Notes: a model not told the origin generated them from the letters alone. A DNA stretch of 64,000 nucleotides from Arthrobacter sp. TPD3018 (GCA_003075315.1 QDFQ01000001.1:1097998-1161997), one strand, 5' to 3'; shown: positions 27,629 to 37,113, counted from the stretch's first letter. A program made the numbers and translations.

Positions 27629-27993
27629 CCGTTTCCACCGTTATTCAGCGACATTAACATACATTAGCCGCCATCATCTGCAAGTCTTGCGTCGTGACCA
27701 ATACTTGGCGGTAAACCGTCAAATCATTTCGCAAGTGCGTAAAATATAATGTCTGATCTGGATGATATTGCATATCCGGGTGATTGGTGAACGTATGGTC
27801 GTTGATCTTTGGGGGCGTGTTCCGACGGCATGATGGGGAGGCGTTACCCGATTGCGCAGAAAGGCGGGCGCGTTCCGATCGTCAGCGTCGCAGGCCACGC
27901 TATCATACCTTCCACGCGAATTTCCAACGTGGTGTGAAGCGGTGGCGCAAAAATTACGCTACCAAAGGGCTGCGGGATGGCTAGACCCGTTCC
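27629..27993. other. 365-bp intergenic region between divergent signalling genes
   Basis: No convincing gene is seen. The first 150 bp are AT-rich for this genome, including AAAATATAATG near 27741-27751, and must contain the promoters of the leftward PAS-wHTH gene and rightward HWE kinase gene. A 66-codon ORF here has no codon bias or ribosome-binding support. Confidence 0.5.
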
Positions 27994-29097
27994 GTGACTA
28001 TCGCCGCCGTCCACGATCCCCGTTTACCGTTTCCAGCATCGGGGGGCGATTGCGCGGCGACGTTGAGGACGATCGACTGGGTCGCGCATCCTCTTGGTGA
28101 TCCGCTCGACTGGCCGGCGCCGTTGAAGACCGCCGTACAGATCGTGCTGTCCTCTGGCTTCCCGATGATGGTGCATTGGGGGGCGGAGCTGTTTACCTTC
28201 TACAACGATGCTTATGCATGCAGCCTCGGGCGCAAGCATCCCGGACAGCTGGGACAGCCGGCGCGCGAATGGTGGTCGGAGATGTGGGATCAACTGACGC
28301 CGATCTTCGATCGCGTGCTGGCGGGCGAAACGGTGTTCGTCGAAAACGGCCGGTACACGCCGGATCGCGACGGTGTTTCGAAGGAAGCCTTCTTCACACA
28401 CTCGCACAGCCCGCTTTGGGATGCGGATGGCCGGGTTGCGGGCATCTTCCTCGTCGTCACCGAAACCACGTCGGAAGTCGTCGCCAAGCGGGATCGCGAT
28501 GCCGCCACGGAGCAGCAGCTTCTGCTCAACGAGGAACTGGCGCATCGGATCAAGAACACGATGAGCGTCGTGCAGGCGATCGCACACCAGACGCTGGACA
28601 AGGTCGAGGATCAGGAGGCTGTTACCGCCTTCGGCAAGCGGTTGTCGGCACTCGCCGCGGCGAATGACGTGCTGACGCGGGACCAATGGTCCACGGCCAA
28701 GTTGGGCGACGTTGCGACCGGCGCGCTGGCGACCTTTGGCGAGGATCGGTTCGTGCTGTCCGGCCCCGACGTGATCATCGGACCTCGGGCGACGCTGTCG
28801 CTGTCGCTGATGCTGCACGAACTGGCGACGAACGCCGCCAAATATGGCGCGCTGACGGCGCCGGCGGGCAGGGTTGCGGTGGATTGGGTGGTGCGTCGTG
28901 ACGGCGACAAGGACGTCCTCGACTTGCGGTGGACGGAGCGCGGCGGGCCGCCGGCGGCGGAGCCGACACGCAAGGGTTTCGGATCGCGGCTTATTCGCAT
29001 GGGTCTAACTGGCTCCGGGGGCGTTGAACTCCGGTATGAGGCGCAGGGCCTTACTGTCGCGGCGACGGCCCCGCTCTATCAGGTTCAAGAGGCGTAG
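27994..29097 (+). CDS. PAS-containing HWE-family sensor histidine kinase
   Basis: A 367-residue soluble kinase. The N-terminal two-fifths is a PAS/GAF-like sensor (TIDWVAHPLGDPLDW, FYNDAYACSLGRKHPG, the usual sphingomonad PAS pattern). The phospho-acceptor histidine is in ELAHRIKNTMSVVQAIAHQT, and the W-x-E hallmark of HWE kinases in DLRWTERGGPP. The start is GTG; an in-frame TAG lies four codons upstream and the next ATG would cut into the PAS domain. The receiver gene follows after 16 bp and is its probable partner. Confidence 0.88.
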   Translation: MTIAAVHDPRLPFPASGGDCAATLRTIDWVAHPLGDPLDWPAPLKTAVQIVLSSGFPMMVHWGAELFTFYNDAYACSLGRKHPGQLGQPAREWWSEMWDQLTPIFDRVLAGETVFVENGRYTPDRDGVSKEAFFTHSHSPLWDADGRVAGIFLVVTETTSEVVAKRDRDAATEQQLLLNEELAHRIKNTMSVVQAIAHQTLDKVEDQEAVTAFGKRLSALAAANDVLTRDQWSTAKLGDVATGALATFGEDRFVLSGPDVIIGPRATLSLSLMLHELATNAAKYGALTAPAGRVAVDWVVRRDGDKDVLDLRWTERGGPPAAEPTRKGFGSRLIRMGLTGSGGVELRYEAQGLTVAATAPLYQVQEA

Positions 29098-29113
29098 CGC
29101 GTCAGCACACGAC

Positions 29114-29503
29114 ATGGGACAGTCTGAACCCCTTACCCGTTGGCCGGTCCTTGTGGTCGAAGACGAACCGATCCTGCGGATGGACGCGATCGGCATGGTC
29201 GAGAAGGCGGGGTTCGAAGCCGTCGAGGCGATGAGCAGCGCCGACGCGATCCGGCTGCTGGAAGAACGGCTGGACATTCGCCTGGTCTACATGGACCTAG
29301 ACATGCCGCGCAGCCGCAAGGGCATCGAGATCGCGGCGGCGATCCGCAAGCGGTGGCCGCCGATCGAAATCATCCTGACAGCCGCTTATTTCACGCGCGA
29401 GAGCGTGCACCTGCCCGAGAGAACCGAATTCTACCCCAAACCCATCAACCGCGATGAGATCGTCGATGCCATGCGGCGTCTGGTAAACCGCTCAAACGCC
29501 TAG
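29114..29503 (+). CDS. Single-domain response regulator
   Basis: A 129-residue receiver with VVEDEPILRMD at the N-terminus, phospho-acceptor in LVYMDLDMPRSRKG, and the lysine in FYPKPINRDEI. There is no output domain. It is 16 bp downstream of the HWE kinase and probably receives its phosphate; many such sphingomonad receivers feed the PhyR/EcfG general stress response (inference). Confidence 0.85.
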   Translation: MGQSEPLTRWPVLVVEDEPILRMDAIGMVEKAGFEAVEAMSSADAIRLLEERLDIRLVYMDLDMPRSRKGIEIAAAIRKRWPPIEIILTAAYFTRESVHLPERTEFYPKPINRDEIVDAMRRLVNRSNA

Positions 29504-29598
29504 TTCTCCTCGCAATCCGATAGAGCTGGGGTCCGGCTGGGCCCGTTACCGTGCCGTCCGGTGCCCAATTCGTCAGGTGATAGTGAAGCGTCGCTCCT

Positions 29599-29805
29599 TC
29601 ACATCGCGGTGACGGCACCCACCGCTGTAATTGTGGCGCGGCGGCGTGCCGTCTGTTGCTGCTCCGACAGCGGTTTCCCGAGCGCGGTCTTTCCGTCTTC
29701 CCGCTCCGGCATCCGTTCGCCGAGGAAGCCGATCACGACAAGGGCGGCCAGTACGAATGCCGCCACCGCTCCGAGAACGGCATACATGGGTTTCCCTGTC
29801 TTCAT
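29599..29805 (-). CDS. Small single-pass membrane protein (68 aa)
   Basis: A 68-residue protein, MKTGKPMYAVLGAV followed by one strong hydrophobic helix (about residues 7-27) and a charged tail (MPEREDGKTALGKPLSEQQQTARRRA). The open frame extends upstream but the extension is Arg-rich shadow sequence; this ATG sits right before the positive-inside flank of the helix. No family is recognised. It lies alone between a receiver gene and an oxidoreductase gene on the opposite strand. Confidence 0.55.
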   Translation of the reverse strand: MKTGKPMYAVLGAVAAFVLAALVVIGFLGERMPEREDGKTALGKPLSEQQQTARRRATITAVGAVTAM

Positions 29806-29963
29806 GCGCTCGACCTGTCCTGTGTTCGACTGCGCGACCAAACCACCGGATCGGCAAAAGGAACCTTTATGGAAGGGATCCAGACCTAGCGCGAGGCGGC
29901 GACCGCGCCCAAAATCTAGCCGGCGGGTCTGCCGCGACAGGCTCCGAGCCCTATCCGGTCGGG

Positions 29964-29990
29964 GGAACCATTCTGCGCGCTGAAGCGGTT
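29964..29990 (+). promoter_or_regulatory. Possible EcfG-type (general stress) promoter
   Basis: GGAAC (29964-29968), 17 bases, then CGGTT (29986-29990), close to the alphaproteobacterial EcfG consensus GGAAC-N16-18-CGTT. It lies 30 bp upstream of the Gfo/Idh-type oxidoreductase start. Confidence 0.35.
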
Positions 29991-30020
29991 GCGCCAGACT
30001 TTCCCGATCAGGAGTTTCGC

Positions 30021-31154
30021 ATGAGCATCGCTTCGGCACTCGGCCTTGGTGGCCGCAAGGTTCGCTACGCTATCGTTGGCTTGGGCGACATTGCGCAGGA
30101 GGCGTTGATGCCGGGCGTGTCGCATACCGGCAATTCGACGATCACCGCCTTGGTATCGGGCGACCCGGAGAAATTGACGCAGCTCGGCAAACGATATGGC
30201 GTCAAGCATCTGTACGGGTACGAACAGTTCCCGGCCTTGCTGGCATCGGGCGAAATCGATGCGATCTATCTGGCAACACCGAACTGGCGGCATGCCGAAT
30301 TTGCGGTGCCGGCACTGGAAGCGGGTATCCACGTCCTCAGCGAAAAGCCGCTCGACGTGTCGTCGGCCAAGGCGCGCGAGATCATGGCGGCGGCGGTCAA
30401 GGGGAAGGCGAAGCTGATGACCGCCTATCGCCTGCATTTCGAACCGGCGACGCTGGATGCCATCCGCCGCATTCGTGCGGGCGAACTGGGTGATCTGATC
30501 GCCTTCACCGCCTGTTTTACGCAGATGGTCGATCCGGCCAATCATCGCGCGAAGAACGGGATCGAGGCGGGGCCGCTATTCGACATGGCGCCCTATCCGA
30601 TCAACGCGATCCGCTATCTGTTCGAGGCGGAGCCGCTGGAAGTCGTGTCGGCGGTGGCGACGCGCCATCCGAAATCGGGCTTCGGCGACCTCGACGATAC
30701 GTTTGCGGTGACGCTGCGCATGCCGGGCAGCCGCCTGGCACAGTTCACGGTCAGCTATTATGCGAACCAGGTCGATACCCTGACGATCGCGGGCACGAAG
30801 GGATCGATCCAGATGGATCCTGCCTTTGGCTTCGGTCAGGGCCTCGCACACCGACGCCGTATCGGCGACAGGGATAGCCAAGAGACGTTCAAGGCAACGG
30901 ATCAGTTCGGCGGCGAACTGAAATACTTCTCCGACTGTATCCTCGACGATCGGAGTCCGGAGCCGGACGGCGAGGAGGGGTTGGCCGACCTGCTGATCAT
31001 CGAGGCCATCGTGAAGGCGCTGGAAACCGGACAGTCCGTGACGGTGCCGCACATCGGCCGCACGCGCCGGATCGATCCGGACGCGCAGGAACAGACGTTG
31101 CGGGCGGTATCGGCGCCCGATCCCGTCAACGCCGCATCGCCGACCGGCGAGTGA
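30021..31154 (+). CDS. Gfo/Idh/MocA-family oxidoreductase
   Basis: A 377-residue NAD(P)-dependent sugar oxidoreductase. The Rossmann fold shows VGLGDIAQEALMPG near residue 19, the conserved EKPLD near residue 110, and the C-terminal alpha/beta domain has GPLFDMAPYPINAIRYLF. The resemblance is to glucose-fructose oxidoreductase and glucose-6-phosphate 3-dehydrogenase-like proteins, but without a visible Tat signal, so it acts in the cytoplasm. AGGAG is 6 bases before the ATG. It leads a row of four sugar-redox genes on the same strand. Confidence 0.85.
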   Translation: MSIASALGLGGRKVRYAIVGLGDIAQEALMPGVSHTGNSTITALVSGDPEKLTQLGKRYGVKHLYGYEQFPALLASGEIDAIYLATPNWRHAEFAVPALEAGIHVLSEKPLDVSSAKAREIMAAAVKGKAKLMTAYRLHFEPATLDAIRRIRAGELGDLIAFTACFTQMVDPANHRAKNGIEAGPLFDMAPYPINAIRYLFEAEPLEVVSAVATRHPKSGFGDLDDTFAVTLRMPGSRLAQFTVSYYANQVDTLTIAGTKGSIQMDPAFGFGQGLAHRRRIGDRDSQETFKATDQFGGELKYFSDCILDDRSPEPDGEEGLADLLIIEAIVKALETGQSVTVPHIGRTRRIDPDAQEQTLRAVSAPDPVNAASPTGE

Positions 31155-31291
31155 CCGTCCCGTCGCGGCCGCGGACAAGGACCTGCGGCCGCAACCGGTG
31201 ACCGGTAAGCATCATTTCAAATGTTTCTGGAACCGAATGCTTGCTGCGCGACTTCAATATAAGTTGCTGATCTAGATGAAAGTCGACGCGC

Positions 31292-32632
31292 GTGGCCCGT
31301 TTGTTTTTCCTCCACGCGCTTGGTGCTAGCGCGCGCGAATGGGATGGCGTCATCGCCGCTCTCGGCGAACGATATGAGTGTGTTTCGCTCAACCTGCCGG
31401 GCTTTGGTGGCAGCGCGGATAGCGAATGCGATGTGGCGGGGCTGATCGACTGGTTCGGTGGTGAAGTGTCCCTGTATCAGCCGCAGTCCTGGGCGGTGAT
31501 CGGGCATAGCATGGGCGGCAAGATCGCCACCTTGGCCGCGGCGCGTGCCAGAGACGGTGACGCGCGCTTCGCTGGTCTAGCCGCGGTGGTTCTGCTGGCG
31601 GCGTCCCCTCCCGCGCCGGAGCCGATGGAGGAGGACCGGCGCCGCCAGATGATCGACTGGTTTGCCGATGGCGCGATCGATGCGGAAGACGCTGCCCAAT
31701 TCGTCGACGACAACAGCGCCGCACGGCTGCCCGAACCCCCACGCGCACGGGCCATCGCCGATGTCCGTCGTTCGGGGCGGAAGGCCTGGACGGGCTGGCT
31801 GGAACGCGGCAGCCGCGAGGATTGGCGGGAGGCCGCCGGGCAGATTGCGCTGCCTGCGTTGATCGTGGCGGGCGGCGAGGACGGTGATCTGGGAGAGGAC
31901 GCGCAGCGCCGCCTCAACCTGCCGCATTATCCCGCTGGCCGGGTCAGCGTGATCGACGGGGCGGCGCATCTGCTGCCCTATGAGCAGCCAGGGGCGGTAG
32001 CCGAGGCGATTGCGGATCACGTCTCCGCGGCCTTCGCCCGCGCGCTGCCGCCGGCAATGATCGCGCTGCTGGCGTCGGATCGCGTCAGCACACGCACGCG
32101 CGCGGTCTTGACGGCGCGTCACGCGGCGCCGGGTCCGATAACGCTGCTGTCGGAGCGTCAGGCGGCGACGCTGGCGGCACTGATCGAAACCGTTTTGCCG
32201 GGGGCGGGCGATCCTGGTGAGCTTGCCCGGCGGATCGATGCGACGCTGGCGGCGGGGCAGGGCGATGGCTGGCGGCGTGCGGAGTTGCCCGAGGATGGCA
32301 CGTGCTGGCCCGCGGCGCTGGACACGCTCGACGCGATGGCGGGTGGATTTGCGGACGCTGATCCCGCTGGGCGAGAGCGCTGCTTGAGCAGCTTGGCCGC
32401 AGGCGAGGCGGCCGAGATCGGTGGAACGCTGTCACCCCATCAGATGCAATTGTGGTTTGCGGAGGCGCGTGGGGAGATCGCGCGTCAATGGATGGCGCTG
32501 CCGGGAACGATGGCGCGTGTCGGGTACGACGGATATGCGATCGGTGGCGATGGTCCCAGCAAGCAGGGCTATGTCCGCGCCGCTGCGGATACGCTCGAAC
32601 CCTGGCAACGGCCGGCGGACACGCGCGCGTGA
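31292..32632 (+). CDS. Alpha/beta hydrolase fused to a gluconate 2-dehydrogenase subunit 3 domain
   Basis: A 446-residue fusion. Residues 1-255 are an alpha/beta hydrolase with nucleophile elbow GHSMGG, an Asp/Glu region near GGEDGDLGE and a late histidine in DGAAHLLPYE. Residues about 275-446 are a gluconate 2-dehydrogenase subunit 3-like domain (LLSERQAATLAALIETVLPG, ending WMALPGTMARVGYDGYA). That small subunit normally carries a Tat signal and helps its GMC partner fold and be exported; none is visible here. The GTG start has only a weak ribosome-binding site. The stop overlaps the GMC gene start as GTGA. Confidence 0.82.
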   Translation: MARLFFLHALGASAREWDGVIAALGERYECVSLNLPGFGGSADSECDVAGLIDWFGGEVSLYQPQSWAVIGHSMGGKIATLAAARARDGDARFAGLAAVVLLAASPPAPEPMEEDRRRQMIDWFADGAIDAEDAAQFVDDNSAARLPEPPRARAIADVRRSGRKAWTGWLERGSREDWREAAGQIALPALIVAGGEDGDLGEDAQRRLNLPHYPAGRVSVIDGAAHLLPYEQPGAVAEAIADHVSAAFARALPPAMIALLASDRVSTRTRAVLTARHAAPGPITLLSERQAATLAALIETVLPGAGDPGELARRIDATLAAGQGDGWRRAELPEDGTCWPAALDTLDAMAGGFADADPAGRERCLSSLAAGEAAEIGGTLSPHQMQLWFAEARGEIARQWMALPGTMARVGYDGYAIGGDGPSKQGYVRAAADTLEPWQRPADTRA

Positions 32633-34167
32633 GCCCTGCCATCAAAACCGGCAACGATCCGGTCGACGTCGTGGTCATCGGCAGCGGAGCCGGCGGAGCG
32701 CCGCTCGCGGCGCGTCTGGCACAAGCGGGCGTCTCGGTCGTCGTGCTGGAGGCCGGGCGTGCCTTTCAGCCCGACGATCACGTCGCCGACGAGCTGGCGG
32801 CCGACATCTATTGGATGGAGGAGCGGCTGAGCGGCGGTGCCGATGCCACCGCGTTCGGCGCCAATAACAGTGGCATGGGTGTCGGCGGATCGACGCTGCA
32901 TTGGGGCGCGTTCTGCCCGCGGCCCGATGCCCGGGATCTTCGGCTGCGCTCGCTGAGCGGCCAGGGTGAAGACTGGCCGATCCCGCATGCCGAACTGACC
33001 GGCTATGTCGAGGCGGTCGAGCGGTTCATCGGCGTGTCGGGCCCGGCCGCCTATCCTTGGGAACCGGCGCGGCGTTACGAACTGCCGCCCGTGCTGCGCA
33101 ACGCCTCCGCCGATGCCATGGCGCGCGGCTGTGCGGCGCTGGGCATTGCAGCGACCGATGCACCGGCTGCGCTCGTGTCGCAGGATCGGGCACAGCCGCA
33201 CTGGGGCATACGGCAAGCCTGCATCAACTGCGGCACCTGCCACCAGGGCTGCCGTGTCGCCGCCAAGGCCAGCGCGGATACGAGTTGGCTGCCGCTCGCC
33301 GTGGCACATGGGGCCGAGGTGCGTGCGGAATGCCGGGTGATCGATCTGGAGCGCGACGGCCGCGGCAATGCGACCGCTGTCGTCTACGATCGACGTGGAC
33401 AGCGCCTCCGCCAGCGCTGCGACGCCGTGTTCCTGTGCGCGGGCGGCGTGGAAACACCGCGACTGCTGCTGAACCTCGGGCTCGCCAATTCGAGCGGGCA
33501 GGTCGGGCGCAACTTCATGGCGCATGTCGCGACGCAGGTGTGGGGGAGGTTCGACGCGGATATGCGAATGAACCGTGGCTATCCCTCGTCGCTCATCAGC
33601 GAGGATATGATGCGTCCTGCGGATCTCGATGCCGCGGGCGGGTATCTGATGCAGAGCCTTGGCGTGTTGCCCGTCACGCTCGCCAACAATCTGGCCCGTG
33701 GGGCGGGGCTGTGGGGGCGGGCGCTGGTCGATCTGCTGGACGACTATAATCGGCTGGGCGGCATCGGCATCAACGGCGAATGCCTGCCGTCCGACGCCAA
33801 TCGGCTGACGCTGTCGGATGAGACCGACGCCTACGGCCAGCGCAAGGCGCGCATCCATTTCAGCTATGGCGCAAACGAACGTGCGATCGATGCCCATGCG
33901 CGCGCGACGATGACCGCGATCTGGGAAGCGGCGGGGGCTCGCGATATCCTGGCGGTGGATCGCTCTGCGCATACGATCGGGACGTGCCGGATGGGTGTCG
34001 ATGGAACGCAGGCCGTGGTCGACCCCGATGGCCGCAGCTTCGATATCGCGAACCTGTTCATCTGCGACAATTCGGTGTTCCCGAGCGCGCTCGCCGCCAA
34101 TCCGGCGCTGACGATCATGGCGCTGTCGCTGCGCACGGCCAACCGTTTCCTCGCCAATCGACGTTAA
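32629..34167 (+). CDS. GMC-family FAD-dependent sugar dehydrogenase, Fe-S motif present
   Basis: A 512-residue flavoprotein: FAD-binding GSGAGGAPLAARLA at residues 18-31, the second GMC signature region GVGGSTLHWG near 84-93, and C-terminal catalytic His in SAHTIGTCRMG with Asn in ALAANPALTIM. Cysteines 198, 201, 204 and 208 (CINCGTCHQGC) include the C-x5-C-x3-C spacing that, as I recall, binds the 3Fe-4S cluster in Burkholderia FAD-glucose dehydrogenase. It should oxidise a sugar or polyol and pass electrons onward; a cytochrome subunit is not nearby. The GTG start overlaps the fusion gene's stop. Confidence 0.85.
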   Translation: MSPAIKTGNDPVDVVVIGSGAGGAPLAARLAQAGVSVVVLEAGRAFQPDDHVADELAADIYWMEERLSGGADATAFGANNSGMGVGGSTLHWGAFCPRPDARDLRLRSLSGQGEDWPIPHAELTGYVEAVERFIGVSGPAAYPWEPARRYELPPVLRNASADAMARGCAALGIAATDAPAALVSQDRAQPHWGIRQACINCGTCHQGCRVAAKASADTSWLPLAVAHGAEVRAECRVIDLERDGRGNATAVVYDRRGQRLRQRCDAVFLCAGGVETPRLLLNLGLANSSGQVGRNFMAHVATQVWGRFDADMRMNRGYPSSLISEDMMRPADLDAAGGYLMQSLGVLPVTLANNLARGAGLWGRALVDLLDDYNRLGGIGINGECLPSDANRLTLSDETDAYGQRKARIHFSYGANERAIDAHARATMTAIWEAAGARDILAVDRSAHTIGTCRMGVDGTQAVVDPDGRSFDIANLFICDNSVFPSALAANPALTIMALSLRTANRFLANRR

Positions 34168-34177
34168 GGAGAAGACC

Positions 34178-34981
34178 ATGGATCTGGGTATCACCGGCCG
34201 GATCGCGCTGATCAGCGGCGCGGATTCGGGGATGGGCAAGGAAACCGCGCGGCTGCTGCTGGAAGCGGGCGTGCGTGTCGCGGTCACCGACAAGCCGGAC
34301 GGCACGCTGGACGAAGCAGTGCGCGAGCTGTCGCCGCTCGGCGAGATCGTGGCGGTGACGGGCGACGTGACCAAGACGGACGAGGTTACCGCAATCTGGC
34401 GGCAGGTGCGCGAAAAGCTGGGTGATCCCGACATCTACGTCAACGCCGCGGGCGTCACCGGGGCGACCGGGGATTTCCTGGAGGTGGACGATGCCGGCTG
34501 GCTGGAGACGCTGGACATCAACCTGATGGGGGCGGTGCGAATGTGCCGCGAGGCGATCCCGGCGATGCGCGCCAAGGGCTGGGGCCGCATCGTGCTGTTC
34601 GCATCGGAGGATGCGGTGCAGCCCTATATCGACGAGCTCGCCTATTGTGCATCCAAGGCCGGAATCCTGAGCCTCGCAAAGGGGCTGTCCAAGGCCTATG
34701 GCTGCGACAACGTGCTGGTGAACACTGTGTCGCCGGCCTTCATCGCGACGCCGATGACCGACAAAATGATGCGCAAGCGGGCCGAGGAAAAGGGCGTGTC
34801 GTTCGACGAGGCCATCGCCAGCTTTCTAGAGGAAGAGCGCCCCGGCATGGTGCTGAAGCGGCGTGGCAAACCCGAGGAAGTCGCCGCGGCCGTCGCCTTC
34901 CTGTGTTCGGAGCGCGCCAGCTTCATCAACGGCGCGGGTATCCGCGTCGATTCCGGGTCGGTGTTCACGATCGCCGGCTGA
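34178..34981 (+). CDS. Short-chain dehydrogenase/reductase (classical SDR)
   Basis: A 267-residue classical SDR. The cofactor motif is SGADSGMGKE near residue 14, followed by NAAG, the catalytic Ser in VLFASEDA and Tyr-x3-Lys in YCASK. The sequence ends in GAGIRVDSGSVFTIAG. AAGGAG precedes the ATG. It follows the GMC dehydrogenase by 10 bp, so it is likely part of the same sugar-oxidation operon, with an unknown alcohol or keto-sugar substrate. Confidence 0.88.
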   Translation: MDLGITGRIALISGADSGMGKETARLLLEAGVRVAVTDKPDGTLDEAVRELSPLGEIVAVTGDVTKTDEVTAIWRQVREKLGDPDIYVNAAGVTGATGDFLEVDDAGWLETLDINLMGAVRMCREAIPAMRAKGWGRIVLFASEDAVQPYIDELAYCASKAGILSLAKGLSKAYGCDNVLVNTVSPAFIATPMTDKMMRKRAEEKGVSFDEAIASFLEEERPGMVLKRRGKPEEVAAAVAFLCSERASFINGAGIRVDSGSVFTIAG

Positions 34982-34994
34982 GGCGTGGCCGGGG

Positions 34995-35018
34995 GCCGCC
35001 TGCTCAGTCGCAGGCGGC
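34995..35018. terminator. Bidirectional terminator hairpin between SDR and GH15 genes
   Basis: A perfect 9-bp stem, GCCGCCTGC (34995-35003) and GCAGGCGGC (35010-35018), with a 6-base loop. The loop contains the GH15 stop codon (35004-35006 on the minus strand). Two T residues follow on the plus strand. Confidence 0.55.
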
Positions 35019-36830
35019 TTCGTCGTTGAGGACGGACAGCGCCATCAGGTGGGCGAGGTGGCTGAGGCCCTGTGGCAGGTTGCCGAGGAAGGCGCCGGTG
35101 TCAGGGTCGACCATTTCCGCCAGGATGCCATGACCGTGGGATAGAGCCGCGGTCAGCTGGTCGAGCATAGCCCGCGCCTGGACGCGCTGGCCGAGCAAGG
35201 CCCGCGCCTCGACCATCCAGAACGAACAGGCGAGGAAGCAGCCTTCCTCACGTGGCATGCCGGTGTAGCGATAGTGGAAAGGGCCGCTCCCCAGCTCGCG
35301 GTCGATCGCATCGAGCGTCAGGCGCAGCCGCTCCTTGCCATCGAAACCGAAGCGGACGGCAAGCGCCAGCGAAGCGTCGATCGCGTCGGCGCCCGGGTAC
35401 ATGACGAACGCTTGGTGCTTCTCCGACCAGCATTCCGCCTCGATCCAGTCCTTGATCCGATCGCGTTCGCGCTGCCAGCGTTCGCGACAGGTGGTGGGCA
35501 ACTGGCCCTGATCGGCCAGCTCGACCGCGCGGGCGAGCGCCTGCCAGCAGCTGATCTTCGACATCGTGTAATGGCGTTCGTCCTGCAATTCCCACATGCC
35601 CGCGTCGGGCAGGCGCCAGCGATCTGCGCACTGATCGGCGAGGTGCGAGAGGAATTCGGCGCTAGCGCTGTCGAGAATGTTGCCGTTGGCGACGAAGCAG
35701 GATGCGGTTTCGAAGATGTCGCCATAGACGCCATGCTGCGCCTGATCGGTCGCAAGATTGCCGGTGACGACGGGCTGGCTGTCGCGGTAGCCGGGCATCG
35801 CCCATTCGGAGACGTTCGGCACCACGCCGCCGCCCAACGTGTAGCAGACGCGCGTTCCCGTCTCGCGCAACTGGTTGAGCAGCCAGGTGAAGGCAGCCTT
35901 TGCCTCGGCCTGCGCCCCCGCCGTCAGGAACGCCTTGATGGTGTACCCAGCGTCGCGCACCCAGGCGTAGCGATAGTCGTAGTTCTTCTCGCCACCGATC
36001 CCTTCCGGCAGCGACGTCGTTGCGGCGGCGGCAATCGCGCCCGACGGCGAATAGAGCAGCAGTTTGAGGGCCAGCGCACTGCGCAGGAAGGCGGGGCGAT
36101 CGGCACCGCGATAGGTGACGCCGGCCGCCCAGTCGCGCCATTCGGCATCCGACGTATCGATGCGTGCGTCGATCTCCGCGATCGGCGGCACGACCAACGG
36201 CTCGTCGCGCCCGGCGACGATCGCAACGGTGCGTCGCTCGCCGGCAGCGACGGTGATCGAGCCGCTGATCCCCTCGTCGGACCATTGGCATGCCACCTCA
36301 GGATCGTGGACGAACAGGCCGAGCACGCGCTCGACGTGGAAGACGGTGTGTTCGCCGATCGTCGAATGATAGGGATTGACCGTATCGCCGCGCCGCCCGG
36401 GACGCATCGTCAGCGCGAACCGTACTTCGCCTTCCAGTCCTTCGACGCGCCGTGCGAGCTCCGCCCAAGGCAATCGGCCAGCGGTGCCGCTATTGAGTTA
36501 TTCGGTCAGTCGAGCGCGTCCCGATGCGGTCGTGAACACGGTTTCGAGAACGTTGCTGTCCTTGCGGTAGCGGCGTTCGATCGTGAACGGCGCGTCGGGC
36601 GTCAGGCTGAACCGGCCGCCGCGATCCGCGTCGAGCAGACGGTCGAACAGGGGCGGCGAGTCGAGATTGGGGACGCACCACCAGTCGATCGACCCGTCGC
36701 ATCCCGACAGCACCACCGATCGCCCGTCGCCGAGCGCGCCATAGCCGGCGAGCGGCAGATAGCCGTCTACGCGGACATGCGCAGGATCGGCGGGCCGGGG
36801 ACGCAGGCGATCGATCAGCTGGGTCAGCAT
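35004..36830 (-). pseudogene. GH15 glucoamylase/trehalase-like hydrolase interrupted by an in-frame TAA
   Basis: The sequence reads as a 608-residue glycoside hydrolase family 15 enzyme but is split by a TAA at 36498-36500. The first part (110 codons) ends GRARLTE; the same frame resumes directly with LNSGTAGRLPWAELARR, which is the normal continuation in this family, so this is a point nonsense change and not a frameshift. TCA (Ser) to TAA would explain it. Downstream the (alpha/alpha)6 catalytic barrel looks intact: YAWVRDAGYT, the general-acid region GMWELQDERHY, and AEMVDPDTGAFLGNLPQGLSH with the base glutamate. It is either a recent pseudogene, a read-through gene, or a sequencing error. 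Confidence 0.82.
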
Positions 36831-37077
36831 CCGGCAGGGCGCCGGATCGGCCGCGTATAGTCCTGTGTCATCCGCGGCTATCCCGACTAGTTCAGCCGCT
36901 TACAATGTTCATGATCCAGGTTAGTTTCTGACGAACGCACGATCTGGATGTCTACGCGTCCACCATTCATGCTGGTGGCTGCGCCATGCCGTAGGGAGGG
37001 AGGCGGTAGACCAGCGGAAAGCATAGAGCAGCCGCTCATCCGCCGCCCCCTGTATGACCTCGCCTAGGTGCCTCGTC

Positions 37078-37102
37078 GCTGGCCCCGTTCACCGGGGCCA
37101 GC
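37078..37102. terminator. Hairpin downstream of katE
   Basis: GCTGGCCCCG (37078-37087), 5-base loop, CGGGGCCAGC (37093-37102): a perfect 10-bp stem starting 12 bp past the katE stop. No U-rich tail on the katE-sense side. The remaining 36831-37077 interval contains nothing recognisable. Confidence 0.5.
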
Positions 37103-37113
37103 AATGGTATCGC

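Noticed and set aside
27784..27984. A 66-codon ORF before the HWE kinase
   Set aside because: No ribosome-binding site, codon preference or recognisable sequence; the interval looks like promoter DNA.
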